DNA from: Candidatus Pantoea deserta
GTDB taxonomy: Bacteria > Pseudomonadota > Gammaproteobacteria > Enterobacterales > Enterobacteriaceae
DNA: 64,000 bases
Direction: 5' to 3'
NCBI RefSeq assembly: GCF_003813865.1
Contig: NZ_RMVG01000006.1
Span: 62,001-126,000, forward strand
Below, one piece after another: positions 36,458-45,456 of the stretch (positions are counted from its first letter, which is position 1; every line of letters starts with the position of its first letter). Position numbers and translations under genes: made by a program. A model generated the notes under the pieces. The model worked only from the letters and a program-made list of their open reading frames with translations. It did not search any database and was not told where the DNA came from.

Positions 36458-37717
36458 ATGACAAGTTCAGTATTATCAGAAGTGAGTGTTATTCATCACA
36501 AGAAAAAGTGGATGCAACTCCTTTTAGGACTGGTGTGTATGGTGTCGATTTCCAGTCCGCAATATGTCTGGGCGCTTTTTACCCGTCCCCTGATGGAAAA
36601 ACTTCACGCCCCCCTGGCTGAAATTCAGATAACGTTTTCGATTTTAATTATTCTTCAGACATTTTTTTCTCCGCTTCAGGGAAAGCTAATAGATCGTTTC
36701 GGTCCTCGCGTTCTGATTACTATTGGAACATTAATGGCCGGAAGCAGCTGGATGCTGGTTTCTCATCTTGATTCGCTTTGGGAGTTGTATCTTTATTATG
36801 GCGTAGTGGGCGGGCTTGGCACGGGCATTGTCTATATTGGCGTGGTCGGGTTAATGGTTCGCTGGTTTCCTGAAAAGAGAGGATTTGCCACGGGTATGGT
36901 TGCGGCTGGCTACGGGATGGGAGCGATTTTAACGACCTTCCCCGTCACCGCCTCGCTTGCCACATCAGGCTTAGAAAAGACATTCTGGCAATTTGGCATA
37001 ATAATGGCAGTGGTGGGATTTGTTGCCAGCCAGGGGCTGCGTATGCCTGGGCGTGATATCAGCGAAAGAGAAGCCCTGCCGGCCGCTAAGGATCCTAAAA
37101 GTTTCAGCTCACGGGAAATGTTACGGCAGCCGATATTCTGGCTGATGTTCATGATGATGACCATGATGTCTACGTCAGGATTGATGGTAACTTCGCAGAT
37201 GGCAATATTTGCCGAAGATTTCGGCATTACCTCAATAAGCATCTTAGGTATGGCTGCTTTACCCTTAGCCATGACGATTGATCGGTTTATGAATGGCCTG
37301 ACGCGTCCTGTTTGTGGCTATATTTCCGATCGTATTGGACGTGAGAATATGATGTTTTTTGCCTTTGGTCTCGAAGGCATTGCCATGATGCTGTGGTTAT
37401 TATGTAAGAACGATCCTGTATTATTTGTCCTGCTTTCTGGCGTGGTGTTTTTCGGCTGGGGAGAGATATTTTCATTATTCCCGGCAACGCTCACGGATAC
37501 TTTTGGCACCCGCTTTGCGACGTCAAATTATGGATGGCTCTATATCTCTCAGGGTATTGGATCGGTGTTTGGCGGCCCGGTCGCAGCGTTGATTTATCAG
37601 CACACGCATAACTGGAGCATTGTATTTGGCTGCGCGATCGCTCTGGATATAATTTGTGCTTTACTGGCTATTCTGGTGCTGAAGCCCGGAAGAAAACGCT
37701 TTTTGGAAAGCCTGTAA
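36458..37717 (+). CDS. MFS transporter, oxalate/formate antiporter-like
   Basis: A 419-residue protein from the ATG at 36458 (GGAG 8 bases upstream). It has 12 hydrophobic segments in two halves. QYVWALFTRPLMEKLHAPLAEIQITFSILIILQTFFSPLQGKLIDRFGPR and GVVGGLGTGIVYIGVVGLMVRWFPEKRGFATGMVAAGYGMGA are typical of the OxlT-like subfamily, and the second half has GYISDRIGRENMMF. Members exchange organic anions such as oxalate and formate; several are of unknown substrate. Transcribed alone and followed by a hairpin. Confidence 0.85.
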   Translation: MTSSVLSEVSVIHHKKKWMQLLLGLVCMVSISSPQYVWALFTRPLMEKLHAPLAEIQITFSILIILQTFFSPLQGKLIDRFGPRVLITIGTLMAGSSWMLVSHLDSLWELYLYYGVVGGLGTGIVYIGVVGLMVRWFPEKRGFATGMVAAGYGMGAILTTFPVTASLATSGLEKTFWQFGIIMAVVGFVASQGLRMPGRDISEREALPAAKDPKSFSSREMLRQPIFWLMFMMMTMMSTSGLMVTSQMAIFAEDFGITSISILGMAALPLAMTIDRFMNGLTRPVCGYISDRIGRENMMFFAFGLEGIAMMLWLLCKNDPVLFVLLSGVVFFGWGEIFSLFPATLTDTFGTRFATSNYGWLYISQGIGSVFGGPVAALIYQHTHNWSIVFGCAIALDIICALLAILVLKPGRKRFLESL

Positions 37718-37732
37718 CGCCTTTTAGCTGTT

Positions 37733-37758
37733 CAGGCCCGGTAGCTATTTCGGGCCTG
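37733..37758 (+). terminator. Hairpin after the MFS gene
   Basis: CAGGCCCG and CGGGCCTG form a perfect 8-bp stem with a 10-base loop, followed by TTCT. Sits 15 bases after the stop codon. Confidence 0.65.
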
Positions 37759-37987
37759 TTCTGGATAATTGCCTTTAACTAATTTATCGATTGTTATCCT
37801 GGAATTGTAAGCCAGCAGCCTTTTTATTAACCGTCATACTGAGCAGCGCAGTAAGGTTAAGTTTTAAAGATTGCATGCAGGAGCTGATGGCTAAGGTAAT
37901 CCTTCTGTTCAGAGACACCGAACAGGAATCAGGACTAACATTCTTCCACCGGTCCCTTCTTCTTTCGGCTCTGGTACCCCTCTTTTT

Positions 37988-38021
37988 CTAACTTCATATA
38001 ATAAGACTTATATAAAGCCAG
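37988..38021. other. Candidate lox-like recombination site
   Basis: A 34-bp site with 13-bp arms and an 8-bp spacer: left CTAACTTCATATA, spacer ATAAGACT, right TATATAAAGCCAG. The left arm matches the loxP arm ATAACTTCGTATA at 11 of 13 positions; the right arm matches the inverse of the left at 10 of 13. It lies 227 bp upstream of a Cre-like recombinase gene, as loxP lies upstream of cre on P1. The asymmetric spacer would give the site a direction. Activity is inferred. Confidence 0.7.
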
Positions 38022-38152
38022 AGACAGGGATGGCGGAAACCGGTATCATGCGGATCCGGCATGGCTCCTGGTTTGACAGCCGCGCGTGCTGCCGTCTGTC
38101 TGCAAAAAGATGTCCGGGTATCAATCTTTGATGTTATGCCCGATAAAAATAA

Positions 38153-38215
38153 CAACGCTACGTGAAATCTGCGCACCAGAACCCCTGCATTTCTGTCAGA
38201 TTTCACGTAGCGTTG
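38153..38215. promoter_or_regulatory. Long inverted repeat upstream of the Cre-like gene
   Basis: A perfect 18-bp inverted repeat (CAACGCTACGTGAAATCT at 38153-38170 and its complement at 38198-38215) with a nested CAGAA/TTCTG pair inside the 27-base spacer. It ends 33 bases before the recombinase start. It may be an operator, a second recombinase-binding site, or an mRNA hairpin hiding the ribosome site. The rest of the 37718-38248 gap holds no gene I can support. Confidence 0.6.
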
Positions 38216-38248
38216 CCTCCAGTAAATTTGCGTAAAAGTTGAACAGAT

Positions 38249-39280
38249 ATGGATGAAATTATTCCCAAAGGCGCCCTGCTTCCGCTTTCTTCGGCGGATG
38301 ATGACCTTGCGCAGCGGTTACGCGAGTTTGTGCAGGATAAAGAGGCTTTTGCGCCGAATACCTGGCGACAGCTGATGAGCGTGATGCGCGTATGCTATCG
38401 CTGGGCGTCTGCTAATAATCGTTCTCTTCTGCCTATGTCTCCTGAGGATCTGAGAGATTACCTTAGTTACCTGCAATCTATCGGGCGCGCCTCTTCAACC
38501 ATTGGCACGCATCAGTCACTAATTACAATGTTACACCGTAACGCAGGTGTTATCCCGCCTTCGACGTCGCCGCTGGTCTCTCGCGCAGTAAAGAAGATAA
38601 ACCGCGTTGCGGTGGTGTCGGGGGAGCGCACCGGCCAGGCTGTGCCCTTTCGTCTCAGTGATTTGCAAAAAGTTGAGGCCGCCTGGGCTGATCATCAGAA
38701 CTTGCGTAACCTGCGCGACCTTGCTTTCCTCCATGTTGCCTACAGCACGCTGATGCGTATCAGTGAAGTGGCTCGTTTTCGCGTTGGCGACGTTATGCGT
38801 GCCGAAGATGGCCGCATTATTCTTGAAGGTTCATGGACCAAGACGATTCTCGATACCGGCAGCCTGGTAAAGGCGCTGGGTTCAAAATCGTCAGCGGTGT
38901 TAACCCGGTGGATAGTCGCGTCAGGTCTGATTAATGAACCGGATGCCTTTCTGTTTTCCCCGGTCCACCGTTCGGGAAAAGTTATGCCCATGATTGACGC
39001 CCCCATGAGCACCCCGGCACTAAAAAGTATTTTTACCCGCGCATGGGAGGCTGCTGGTCATACCCATACCGCGAAGCCTAACAAAAATCGCTATCGTCGC
39101 TGGAGCGGGCATAGCGCGCGTGTTGGCGCGGCGCAGGATCTGGCCCGCAAAGGCTATTCTGTTCCGCAGATCATGCAGGAAGGAACCTGGAAAAAACCAG
39201 AAACTCTGATGCGCTATATTCGATACGTTGAAGCGCATAAAGGCGCAATGGTCGATTTGATGGAAAACCACGACGAATGA
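38249..39280 (+). CDS. Cre-like tyrosine recombinase
   Basis: A 343-residue protein exactly the size of P1 Cre (343) and alignable over its length: DKEAFAPNTWRQLMSVMRVCYRWASANNRSLLPMSPEDLRDYLSYLQSIGRA against the Cre N-domain. The catalytic set is complete: R170 (TLMRISEVARF), K198 (SWTKTI), H288 and R291 (WSGHSARVGAAQDLARKGYS), W314 (EGTWKK), Y323 nucleophile (LMRYIRYVEAHKGAM). On plasmids such enzymes resolve multimers and so stabilise low-copy replicons. A lox-like site lies upstream. Cre relatives from Pantoea have been described for genome engineering (Panto/pox, as I recall); identity with that system was not checked. Confidence 0.92.
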   Translation: MDEIIPKGALLPLSSADDDLAQRLREFVQDKEAFAPNTWRQLMSVMRVCYRWASANNRSLLPMSPEDLRDYLSYLQSIGRASSTIGTHQSLITMLHRNAGVIPPSTSPLVSRAVKKINRVAVVSGERTGQAVPFRLSDLQKVEAAWADHQNLRNLRDLAFLHVAYSTLMRISEVARFRVGDVMRAEDGRIILEGSWTKTILDTGSLVKALGSKSSAVLTRWIVASGLINEPDAFLFSPVHRSGKVMPMIDAPMSTPALKSIFTRAWEAAGHTHTAKPNKNRYRRWSGHSARVGAAQDLARKGYSVPQIMQEGTWKKPETLMRYIRYVEAHKGAMVDLMENHDE

Positions 39281-39889
39281 GCAACAGGGTTATCCACAGA
39301 AAAAGTGGACAGCCTGTGTGAAACTCAGGGAAAAGATGCGGTAAAACACGCAGCAAAGAGGGCGCGAAAGACTGTTTTTATAAAAATGTTTCGTTGAAAC
39401 AGATGATTATGTTCTTCATCCCGCACTCGGATGCAGACGACGCCTGGCGTGACCCTTTGCGGGACTTATCAGCGCATTGATCGGCACCGTAGCTGAGTTT
39501 GTAGCATTCACTTAAAAAGTAATCTTGCGCGAGGTATGTTAGCCCGATGCGCTCTGAGACGGATAAAATCCTTCTTTCCGGCCGGGTGGCGAATTTTGCA
39601 TAATGGAGACAGGTTCAGATTAGAGCAGATAATTTTTGCTTCCCTTCCTCAAAACAGCTGTAGGTATTAATCTGGAAAGCAACATCAGCGATCACTATAT
39701 TGTTTAAATACTATCACATTACCTGTTCTTTCATTAATGGTTGTAATAAGCCAGTAAATATTCCAGCTACTGCTGTCGCTGGTATTATTGCCACGCCTAC
39801 GATAGCAGCGCTCACTGATGATAAACTCACAGGAAATATAAATAATAAAATAATTAGTCTGCTCGCTAATGATATTGAAAAAGGGAGGT
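39281..39889. other. Intergenic region with a DnaA-box sequence
   Basis: About 600 bp downstream of the recombinase. TTATCCACA at 39290-39298 is a perfect DnaA-box consensus, starting 9 bases after the stop codon. From about 39650 on the DNA is AT-rich. Open frames on both strands at 39700-39947 overlap each other and show no family features, so none is called. Confidence 0.4.
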
Positions 39890-40414
39890 TTATCGCCTTT
39901 TCTTTATGCTTAGATAAGCAAAAACAGGAATGTAACACATAGCACAAGTAAGAAGAAACGCAGCAAAGTATATCCCCATATAGAATAGCAATAAAATCAG
40001 ATTGTTTTCTGCCAGCATCCTTACCGGTCTGCCTGAAGTTAATAATTCTAACTTATTGAAAAATATAATATAAATAAAAGTTAAATAAAATAACGGCCCT
40101 AAGATGCATGATCTGATAAGTACGTGTTGGGTCACAGACGTGGTTAATATTCTATTTTTCAGCGAGGAAAAAAACAAAATTAATGCAAGCAGTGGTGCGC
40201 TCTTACAGTAGACATCCATAGCTTTAGTCATTACTGGATTATATATGGAGGTAAAAGCCGGTAGATGAGCTGTGTTGGTTGCAATACAGTAAAGAAGCGG
40301 AGACTCCGGATTTAGGGAATATAATATCAGAATGATTAGTAGCGGAGTTAGACCTGCCAGCAAAAATACATAAAGAAGTCTATTGGCTGCGCTGTTTGCA
40401 TTAAGAGTGTTCAT
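39890..40414 (-). CDS. Membrane protein of unknown function
   Basis: A 174-residue protein from the ATG at 40414, chosen because GAGG lies 5 bases upstream and TATAAAA some 25 bases further. Four hydrophobic segments are visible: LLYVFLLAGLTPLLIILILY, APLLALILFFSS, CILGPLFYLTFIYIIFF and LILLLFYMGIYFAAFLLTCAMCYIPVFAYL, with a basic tail KKRR. I do not recognise the family. Size and topology resemble small bacteriocin immunity or superinfection-exclusion proteins, but no motif supports either. It stands alone in AT-rich DNA unlike its neighbours, suggesting separate acquisition. Confidence 0.55.
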   Translation of the reverse strand: MNTLNANSAANRLLYVFLLAGLTPLLIILILYSLNPESPLLYCIATNTAHLPAFTSIYNPVMTKAMDVYCKSAPLLALILFFSSLKNRILTTSVTQHVLIRSCILGPLFYLTFIYIIFFNKLELLTSGRPVRMLAENNLILLLFYMGIYFAAFLLTCAMCYIPVFAYLSIKKRR

Positions 40415-41175
40415 CTGCACCTCATTCCTTTTTTATACAGATACACATCTTATAAAAGAAGTTTTTAGTCTTTTATAGATTATAAATTTCGGGTGGTAAA
40501 TACCAGTCTATCTACAGTGGTTGTCTGAATTTAGAAAACTATTGTACGTTCAGGCTGCTTTTTGTCCTTTCGCCTTTAGCTGGTCTCAGGTAACAAGCCT
40601 TACTGGAAGCAGTTACCCGGATGCTTTTTCAGATATCATACTTTGTTAGCGCCCAGCCAGACGACGACAAATGTATCAGTGTCCGACGTTAGACTGTCTC
40701 TGTCCCTTGTGTACAGCATAGTGCCGTTTACAAAGATACTTTTCCCTAATGAAAGCGTTAACGCTTACTAAGCAAGAGGTTTTAGTTACATCATTCATTT
40801 GCTGCTATAAAACAACTAACCGGCCTACGGCCGGCAGGGGCGGCCTCGCCAGAAGGCTATTCCGGGCTCATGTCTGAGGTTGGCACGTTGAAAGGTAAAG
40901 CTCAGCACCTGCTATATCCAATGGCACCCGTCTTCTCACTGACGGGCACGAGTTAACCGAAGCACACAGGCCTTATTTATCCTATAAAGGATGCTGTAAC
41001 TATTGCAGGCTGAGTTATGCTTACTCAGACTTTACGCACTGTTGATGCCCCTCACTTATGAATTTCATTCACATCAGCATTCTTATTGAGTGCCTTACTC
41101 ACCCCTCCCCCCTGTTCTAGAATCTTCAACATCGTTCGCAATGGTGCGTACGCCCTCAAGAGTAAGGTTAAGCAA
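40415..41175. other. Long intergenic region between membrane protein and cupin genes
   Basis: About 760 bp without a gene I can support. AAGCGTTAACGCTT at 40753-40766 is a perfect 14-bp palindrome of the kind bound by dimeric repressors. A GC-rich hairpin CCGGCCTACGGCCGG lies near 40821. Base composition moves from AT-rich to mixed across the gap. Confidence 0.4.
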
Positions 41176-41580
41176 ATGACTGACATTTATAAGTGTGGCT
41201 CACAGGCGTCTTATGCCGGTCCGGAGGAGTGGTTCACCGGTAGAGTTCGCATCGACCCGCTTTTTTCTGCCAAAGAACCAGCACGCGCCAGCGCCGGTAG
41301 CGTTACTTTCGAACCCGGAGCCCGTACCGCATGGCATACGCATCCACTTGGTCAGACACTGATTGTCACCGCCGGCTTCGGCTATGTTCAGACCTGGGGA
41401 GAGCCTGCCAGAGAAATTCGTGCCGGAGACGTTGTCTGGATCCCGCCGCATGAAAAGCACTGGCACGGCGCCAGTGATAACACAGCTCTGACGCACATCG
41501 CCATTCAGGAATCGCTGGAGGGAAAAGTAGTCGACTGGCTTGAACAGGTTAGTGATGAGCAATATGGACTGAAGTCATAG
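41176..41580 (+). CDS. Cupin-domain protein (hydroxynitrile lyase-like / carboxymuconolactone-associated cupin)
   Basis: A 134-residue single-domain cupin from the ATG at 41176 (AAGG 8 bases upstream). Motif 1 is [25 protein letters not shown] with two histidines and a glutamine for metal binding; motif 2 is [16 protein letters not shown] with further histidines. The same [10 protein letters not shown]...EKHWHGA pattern occurs in metal-dependent cupins that include a bacterial (R)-hydroxynitrile lyase. Its reaction here is unknown. It converges on an SDR gene whose neighbour is an HxlR regulator, so all three may form a small redox/electrophile cassette. Confidence 0.85.
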   Translation: MTDIYKCGSQASYAGPEEWFTGRVRIDPLFSAKEPARASAGSVTFEPGARTAWHTHPLGQTLIVTAGFGYVQTWGEPAREIRAGDVVWIPPHEKHWHGASDNTALTHIAIQESLEGKVVDWLEQVSDEQYGLKS

Positions 41581-41893
41581 TAAATACGGGGGGAAGATCG
41601 GGTTCGTGTTTCATCAACGGCGAGTGCCGGGCGCTCAACGTTATACGGCTTCAGTGGCAAACGGCCAACACGGGATTGCTGCACCGCCCTTTGCTTCTCT
41701 CTTCACGATCATGTTCGCTGACGGAGCGCGTAAACATAAGCCGCTCAAGTGTTCGTCAGTAATTGCACAGAGCGGCTACAGGGACGCAGTCTTCGGACTG
41801 GCAGCGTCAACGTCTGCGGCTATGCGCGCCGGTTCGGTCTGCCACACCAGTACGACGTCCGGCCAGCGCGCGCTACAGCCGAAAATATTTCTT
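41581..41893. other. Intergenic stretch between cupin and SDR genes
   Basis: About 310 bp with no convincing gene, repeat or terminator. Confidence 0.4.
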
Positions 41894-42622
41894 TCACGCA
41901 GACATGCCGCCATCGATGACCAGTTCGGCGCCGCTGACGTAGGTGCTTTCGTCTGAAGCCAGGAACAATGCCGCAGCCGCAATCTCCGCGGGATTACCCA
42001 GACGCTTTGCCGGTATTTGCGCGCTCAGCGTCTCTCTGACCTCATCACTGACCTGATCGAACATAGGCGTATCAGTGGGTCCGGGACTGAGTGTATTAAC
42101 CCTGATGCCGAACGGGGCCAGTTCAGTACTCCAGGTACGGGCGTACGCGCGCACAGCGGCCTTGCTGGCGGAGTAGGTCGCATAGCCAGGATTAGCCATC
42201 CTACCGGCTATTGATCCGATCAAAACGATAGCACCGCCCTCCCCCATGTAACGCACCGCATTCTGCACCGTAAACACCATGGCTCGCACGTTCAGGTTAA
42301 ACGCGCGGTAAAAATGTTCCTCAGAGGTCTCTTCCAGACTCGCATGCTCAGCCACGCCTGAAGCGTTCACCAGAATATCGAGGCGACCTGCCCTGGTATT
42401 AAGCGTCTCGAACAGGCGGGCAAGGTCGCTGGCGTTGGTGAGGTCGCCGGAGATTGCTTCGATTTGACCACCGATGCGCGTAACCGCGTCAGCCAGCTGC
42501 GTTTCACGTCGACCGGTTATGAAAACTTGGGCGCCTTCTTGTACAAACCGGCGCGCGACTGCGAGGCCAATACCGCTGCTGCCGCCGGTCACCAGAGCGA
42601 TCTTTCCTTCAAGCTTCATCAT
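41894..42622 (-). CDS. Short-chain dehydrogenase/reductase
   Basis: A 242-residue classical SDR. NAD(P)-binding motif LVTGGSSGIGLAVARRF (TGxxxGIG), the NASG variant of NNAG in DILVNASGVAEHA, the catalytic serine in VLIGSIAGRM, and YSASK (YxxxK) in YATYSASKAAVRAYA. It ends YVSGAELVIDGGMSA as usual. GRRETQL after the second strand suggests NADPH preference. GGAG lies 5 bases before the first ATG (42622) and 8 before the second (42619). Divergent from an HxlR-type regulator with 98 bp between, so probably its target. Confidence 0.9.
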   Translation of the reverse strand: MMKLEGKIALVTGGSSGIGLAVARRFVQEGAQVFITGRRETQLADAVTRIGGQIEAISGDLTNASDLARLFETLNTRAGRLDILVNASGVAEHASLEETSEEHFYRAFNLNVRAMVFTVQNAVRYMGEGGAIVLIGSIAGRMANPGYATYSASKAAVRAYARTWSTELAPFGIRVNTLSPGPTDTPMFDQVSDEVRETLSAQIPAKRLGNPAEIAAAALFLASDESTYVSGAELVIDGGMSA

Positions 42623-42720
42623 AGCTTCTCCAGATACAGGATAGACAGCCGATGATACATTTCGTATATTTAGTGTCAATTACGCACCTTATATACATTA
42701 GATATACCCAAGGATACTAC

Positions 42721-43104
42721 ATGTCGACTGACATCCCGGCCCTGCTGGCAGAAATCAACAGTACACGTCCCATCCTGGAACAGGTGACAAACAAATGGTC
42801 GGTATTAATTCTGACAGTGCTGTGTACTCAACCCGCGCGCTTTAACGCCATCAAGCGCAGGCTCGATCCAATTACGCATAAAGCCCTGACCGAGGCGCTG
42901 CGTCGACTTGAGCGCAACGGTCTGGTCAGTCGTCGGGTGATCGCCTCTTCACCAGTGGCGGTGGAATATGCAATTACGCCGCTGGGGCGGACCTTGCAGG
43001 ATCCTTTTGTGGCCCTGGTGAACTGGGCCAGGCAACATGGTGTGGCCATGGAGCAGGCTCAATCGCTTTATGACGCGCAGCGCGCTGCCGATGGGATTGC
43101 ATAA
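42721..43104 (+). CDS. HxlR-family transcriptional regulator
   Basis: A 127-residue winged-helix protein from the ATG at 42721 (AAGGA 8 bases upstream). The HxlR pattern is clear: ILEQVTNKWSVLILTVLCTQPARFNAIKRRLDPITHKALTEALRRLERNGLVSRRVIASSPVAVEYAITPLGRTL. It lacks the usual cysteine just before the domain. HxlR proteins often sense quinones or aldehydes and repress a divergent oxidoreductase; the SDR gene opposite fits. The AT-rich intergenic DNA (GTATATTTAG...TATATACATTAGATATACC) could hold its operator. Confidence 0.88.
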   Translation: MSTDIPALLAEINSTRPILEQVTNKWSVLILTVLCTQPARFNAIKRRLDPITHKALTEALRRLERNGLVSRRVIASSPVAVEYAITPLGRTLQDPFVALVNWARQHGVAMEQAQSLYDAQRAADGIA

Positions 43105-43286
43105 ACGCGGCTACGCCTGGCACTGAATATTGATGGCGATGCTCTGCCGCCCCTGTGCATGTAGAGCGGGATAAAGATGTGCTGGCAAGGCCGGCTTCAC
43201 AAAACGCTGTTCACCCTGGCAGGCATCAGGAAAACAGAGAGACAGAATATGTATCTTGATTCCCCTCACAATCTGGAAACTTCATC

Positions 43287-43907
43287 AACCACTATAGCGA
43301 GTAACTACTCTCTATAATGGTTAGTAAACTGACCCCTTCTCCTGCCTGTGTTCAAACGCTTTAGCCTGCGAGAAAGCAGTGCTTAACATCTGCCGTTAAG
43401 TATTTGCTGTTGTAGGAGTACGTTGAGTAACACTAACCACTATAGTGAGTAGTCAGTTTACTCTCTATAGTGGTTATCAGAGCGCATAAGGGCATTTCCC
43501 TTCCTGATAACGGGCTTTATCGCCTGCTCACCGCCTCCGACAGGGATCCTTATCTTCACTAACCACTATAGAGAGCAACATTGCTCTCTATAGTGGTTAC
43601 AGGTAATCAGCAAACCCCCAGACAGCAGGCTTGTTCAGGGGAATCTTCATGCATAACATTTAACGCATTCCATTAACCGCTATAGAGAGTGCGTTACTCT
43701 TCATAGTGGTTAGTAGTGAAACGCAAAACCATTCAGAAAGTTAGTCAGGACAGCGCAGACAGGGATGCAGAGCAGAGGGAGTCGAGTGAACGCATGCACC
43801 ACTATAGCGAGTAAAAAGGCAAGGCCGGGACAGCGGCTGCTCACTATAGTGGTTACTTGAAAGAGTTACCGCCTTGTTGCCGGATGCGGTAACCACTGTA
43901 GAGAGTA
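43287..43907. repeat. Downstream iterons of the replicon (five inverted pairs plus one single)
   Basis: Eleven copies of a 17-bp repeat, consensus AACCACTATAGAGAGTA. They form face-to-face inverted pairs at 43287/43306, 43435/43459, 43561/43582, 43675/43695 and 43797/43838, and a single copy at 43891. Pairs are spaced about 115-150 bp. They lie past the 3' end of repA, where RepFIB replicons also carry copy-control repeats. Binding of RepA here would titrate the initiator and allow plasmid pairing. The rest of the 43105-43933 gap shows no gene. Confidence 0.9.
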
Positions 43908-43933
43908 AATCTCTTTGACGGGTTCGGGTTAGC

Positions 43934-45025
43934 TTACTTCCCTCTGGCTTTACGAATTTTTTCTAGCAGCTTAAGTTCAGCCTTAGAAAGCATCACCATC
44001 TCGCCTGGCTGAGTGGTGCTATCACTCGCATCATCAATATCATCCAGAACCAAATCCAGCTCCATGTCATCTGCCAGACTAAACGGAAGCGAGGCAGGTT
44101 TTAGCTTGGGGTTACGATTATGAATAATGAAATAAACAACCTTGCCGCGGGTAACCTCTGAGTATTCCAGATAACCGATATTCTTTAACTGCTCCATGGC
44201 GCGGCGAACCGTCGCGTTTTGCGTAATGGGCCGGGAGGTGAGGTTCAGCCTGGCGCGCAGACGTGACATCGAGATAGGGGCAGGATCGGAAGGCAGGCTT
44301 TCGATATAAGTATAAAGCGCCTGCGCGGACTCCTTACGGGCCAGCTCATTAATGGCCCTCAGCTGTAGCAGCACTTTCTTATCAAACTGATAAAGCTCAA
44401 AAATTTTGGGGTCAGCCTGAATTTCAACCGTATCGTTTTTTACGCTGTATTTTGCTGACTGAACCAGATGCGTAACGTACAACTCCCCTTCTTTGTTGCT
44501 GAACTGAAGCGTATTGGTCGCAATACGCGCCAGAGAGGCTTCCAGACGATCGCGTAACTTTTGCGAAGAACGCGCGGATGGAATACCGCAGAGTTTTACA
44601 AAGTCGACAAATGGCAGAGTAACTTTGCTGTCGAGCACCTTATGCTTGGCGAAAGCATGGATGATCCCAACCCAGGTTTTAAAATCGTTGTCCATATCAA
44701 GCCGCGCGCCGGTGATCTTGATATTTTCATACCCTTCGGACTTTACGATTGACAGCTGTTTTAGCTCACTGGTCACATCCATAGAAGAGATGGCGTTATT
44801 CTTACGATGGCTGGTCGATTTCAGCGTAGGCACAAAGAGTCCCAGACGCATAAGGGCCACAGGCTGCACCGTATTGTTATTGTTAGGCGTCAGGTTAACC
44901 ACCTGACCTGTGCGCCTGTCCGTCTCCGCAAAGGCTGCCTCAATAAGATCGTTTTCCCGTTCTTTATCCGTCATGTTTAAAACCCGGTTTGAATACTCAG
45001 TGGCGTCAGCGTGTACTCTCTTCAT
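43934..45025 (-). CDS. repA: RepFIB-type replication initiator RepA (RepB/Rep_3 family)
   Basis: A 363-residue initiator if started at 45025, 346 if at the ATG at 44974. It closely follows RepFIB Rep[134 protein letters not shown]. It has two winged-helix domains that bind iterons. Iterons flank the gene on both sides, and one (45014-45030) covers the first ATG, so the protein is probably autoregulated. Neither start has a good ribosome site. The acidic C-terminus ([16 protein letters not shown]) is longer than in RepFIB. Confidence 0.93.
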   Translation of the reverse strand: MKRVHADATEYSNRVLNMTDKERENDLIEAAFAETDRRTGQVVNLTPNNNNTVQPVALMRLGLFVPTLKSTSHRKNNAISSMDVTSELKQLSIVKSEGYENIKITGARLDMDNDFKTWVGIIHAFAKHKVLDSKVTLPFVDFVKLCGIPSARSSQKLRDRLEASLARIATNTLQFSNKEGELYVTHLVQSAKYSVKNDTVEIQADPKIFELYQFDKKVLLQLRAINELARKESAQALYTYIESLPSDPAPISMSRLRARLNLTSRPITQNATVRRAMEQLKNIGYLEYSEVTRGKVVYFIIHNRNPKLKPASLPFSLADDMELDLVLDDIDDASDSTTQPGEMVMLSKAELKLLEKIRKARGK

Positions 45026-45415
45026 CGGATACTAGCACTCACTACAGTGGTTATACTACGAAGGACGCGGTTTAATTACTCTCTATAGTGGTTACTCTTT
45101 TCATGCTGGCGCACTCGCCACATCGATTTGCTGGTCTGAAAAGCGCCTTTTCAGGAAGAGCAGGCATCCTGAAATGGCCTGACTGCATAAAACTTCAAAG
45201 TAACTTGTTCAACTCACATAGTTTTCTTTTCGACTAGCGTAAAAAACTACCCGCTTCCGACAACCAGACTTATCCACAGCGTCCTGAGATGTTCACAGGC
45301 GCTGACATCGTCTGCTCGCTATAGCGGTTATTCAGAACTGTTTTCATCGGTTAGATTACTCTCTTCATCGGTTGATATACTCTCTACAGAGGTTATTCTA
45401 CTCGCTATAGCGGTT
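45014..45415. repeat. Upstream iterons of the replicon (oriV)
   Basis: Direct copies of TACTCTCTATAGTGGTT and variants at 45014, 45036, 45077, 45313, 45336, 45357, 45378 and 45399, all in one orientation. The last five are spaced 21-23 bp, two helix turns, like classic initiator-binding arrays. The three nearest repA overlap its promoter and first ATG, fitting autorepression. Confidence 0.88.
45270..45278. promoter_or_regulatory. DnaA box in the origin
   Basis: TTATCCACA, a perfect DnaA-box consensus, lies between the two iteron groups. Iteron plasmids commonly need host DnaA at the origin. Confidence 0.75.
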
Positions 45416-45456
45416 ATCGACCCCCTCTCAGGGCAGACGTACCAAGGGCTGCGGGC

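Noticed and set aside
38153-38215. Reading the long inverted repeat as the recombinase crossover site
   Set aside because: Arms of 18 bp with a 27-bp spacer do not fit the 13-8-13 layout of Cre sites; the site at 37988-38021 does.
39700-39947. Two overlapping frames on opposite strands, one very hydrophobic
   Set aside because: No ribosome sites, mutual overlap, and overlap with the membrane-protein gene; a bacteriocin-like reading was considered but no leader or partner is present.
43287-43907. CRISPR array
   Set aside because: The 17-bp repeats alternate in orientation and have unequal spacing, flank repA, and no cas genes are present; they are iterons.
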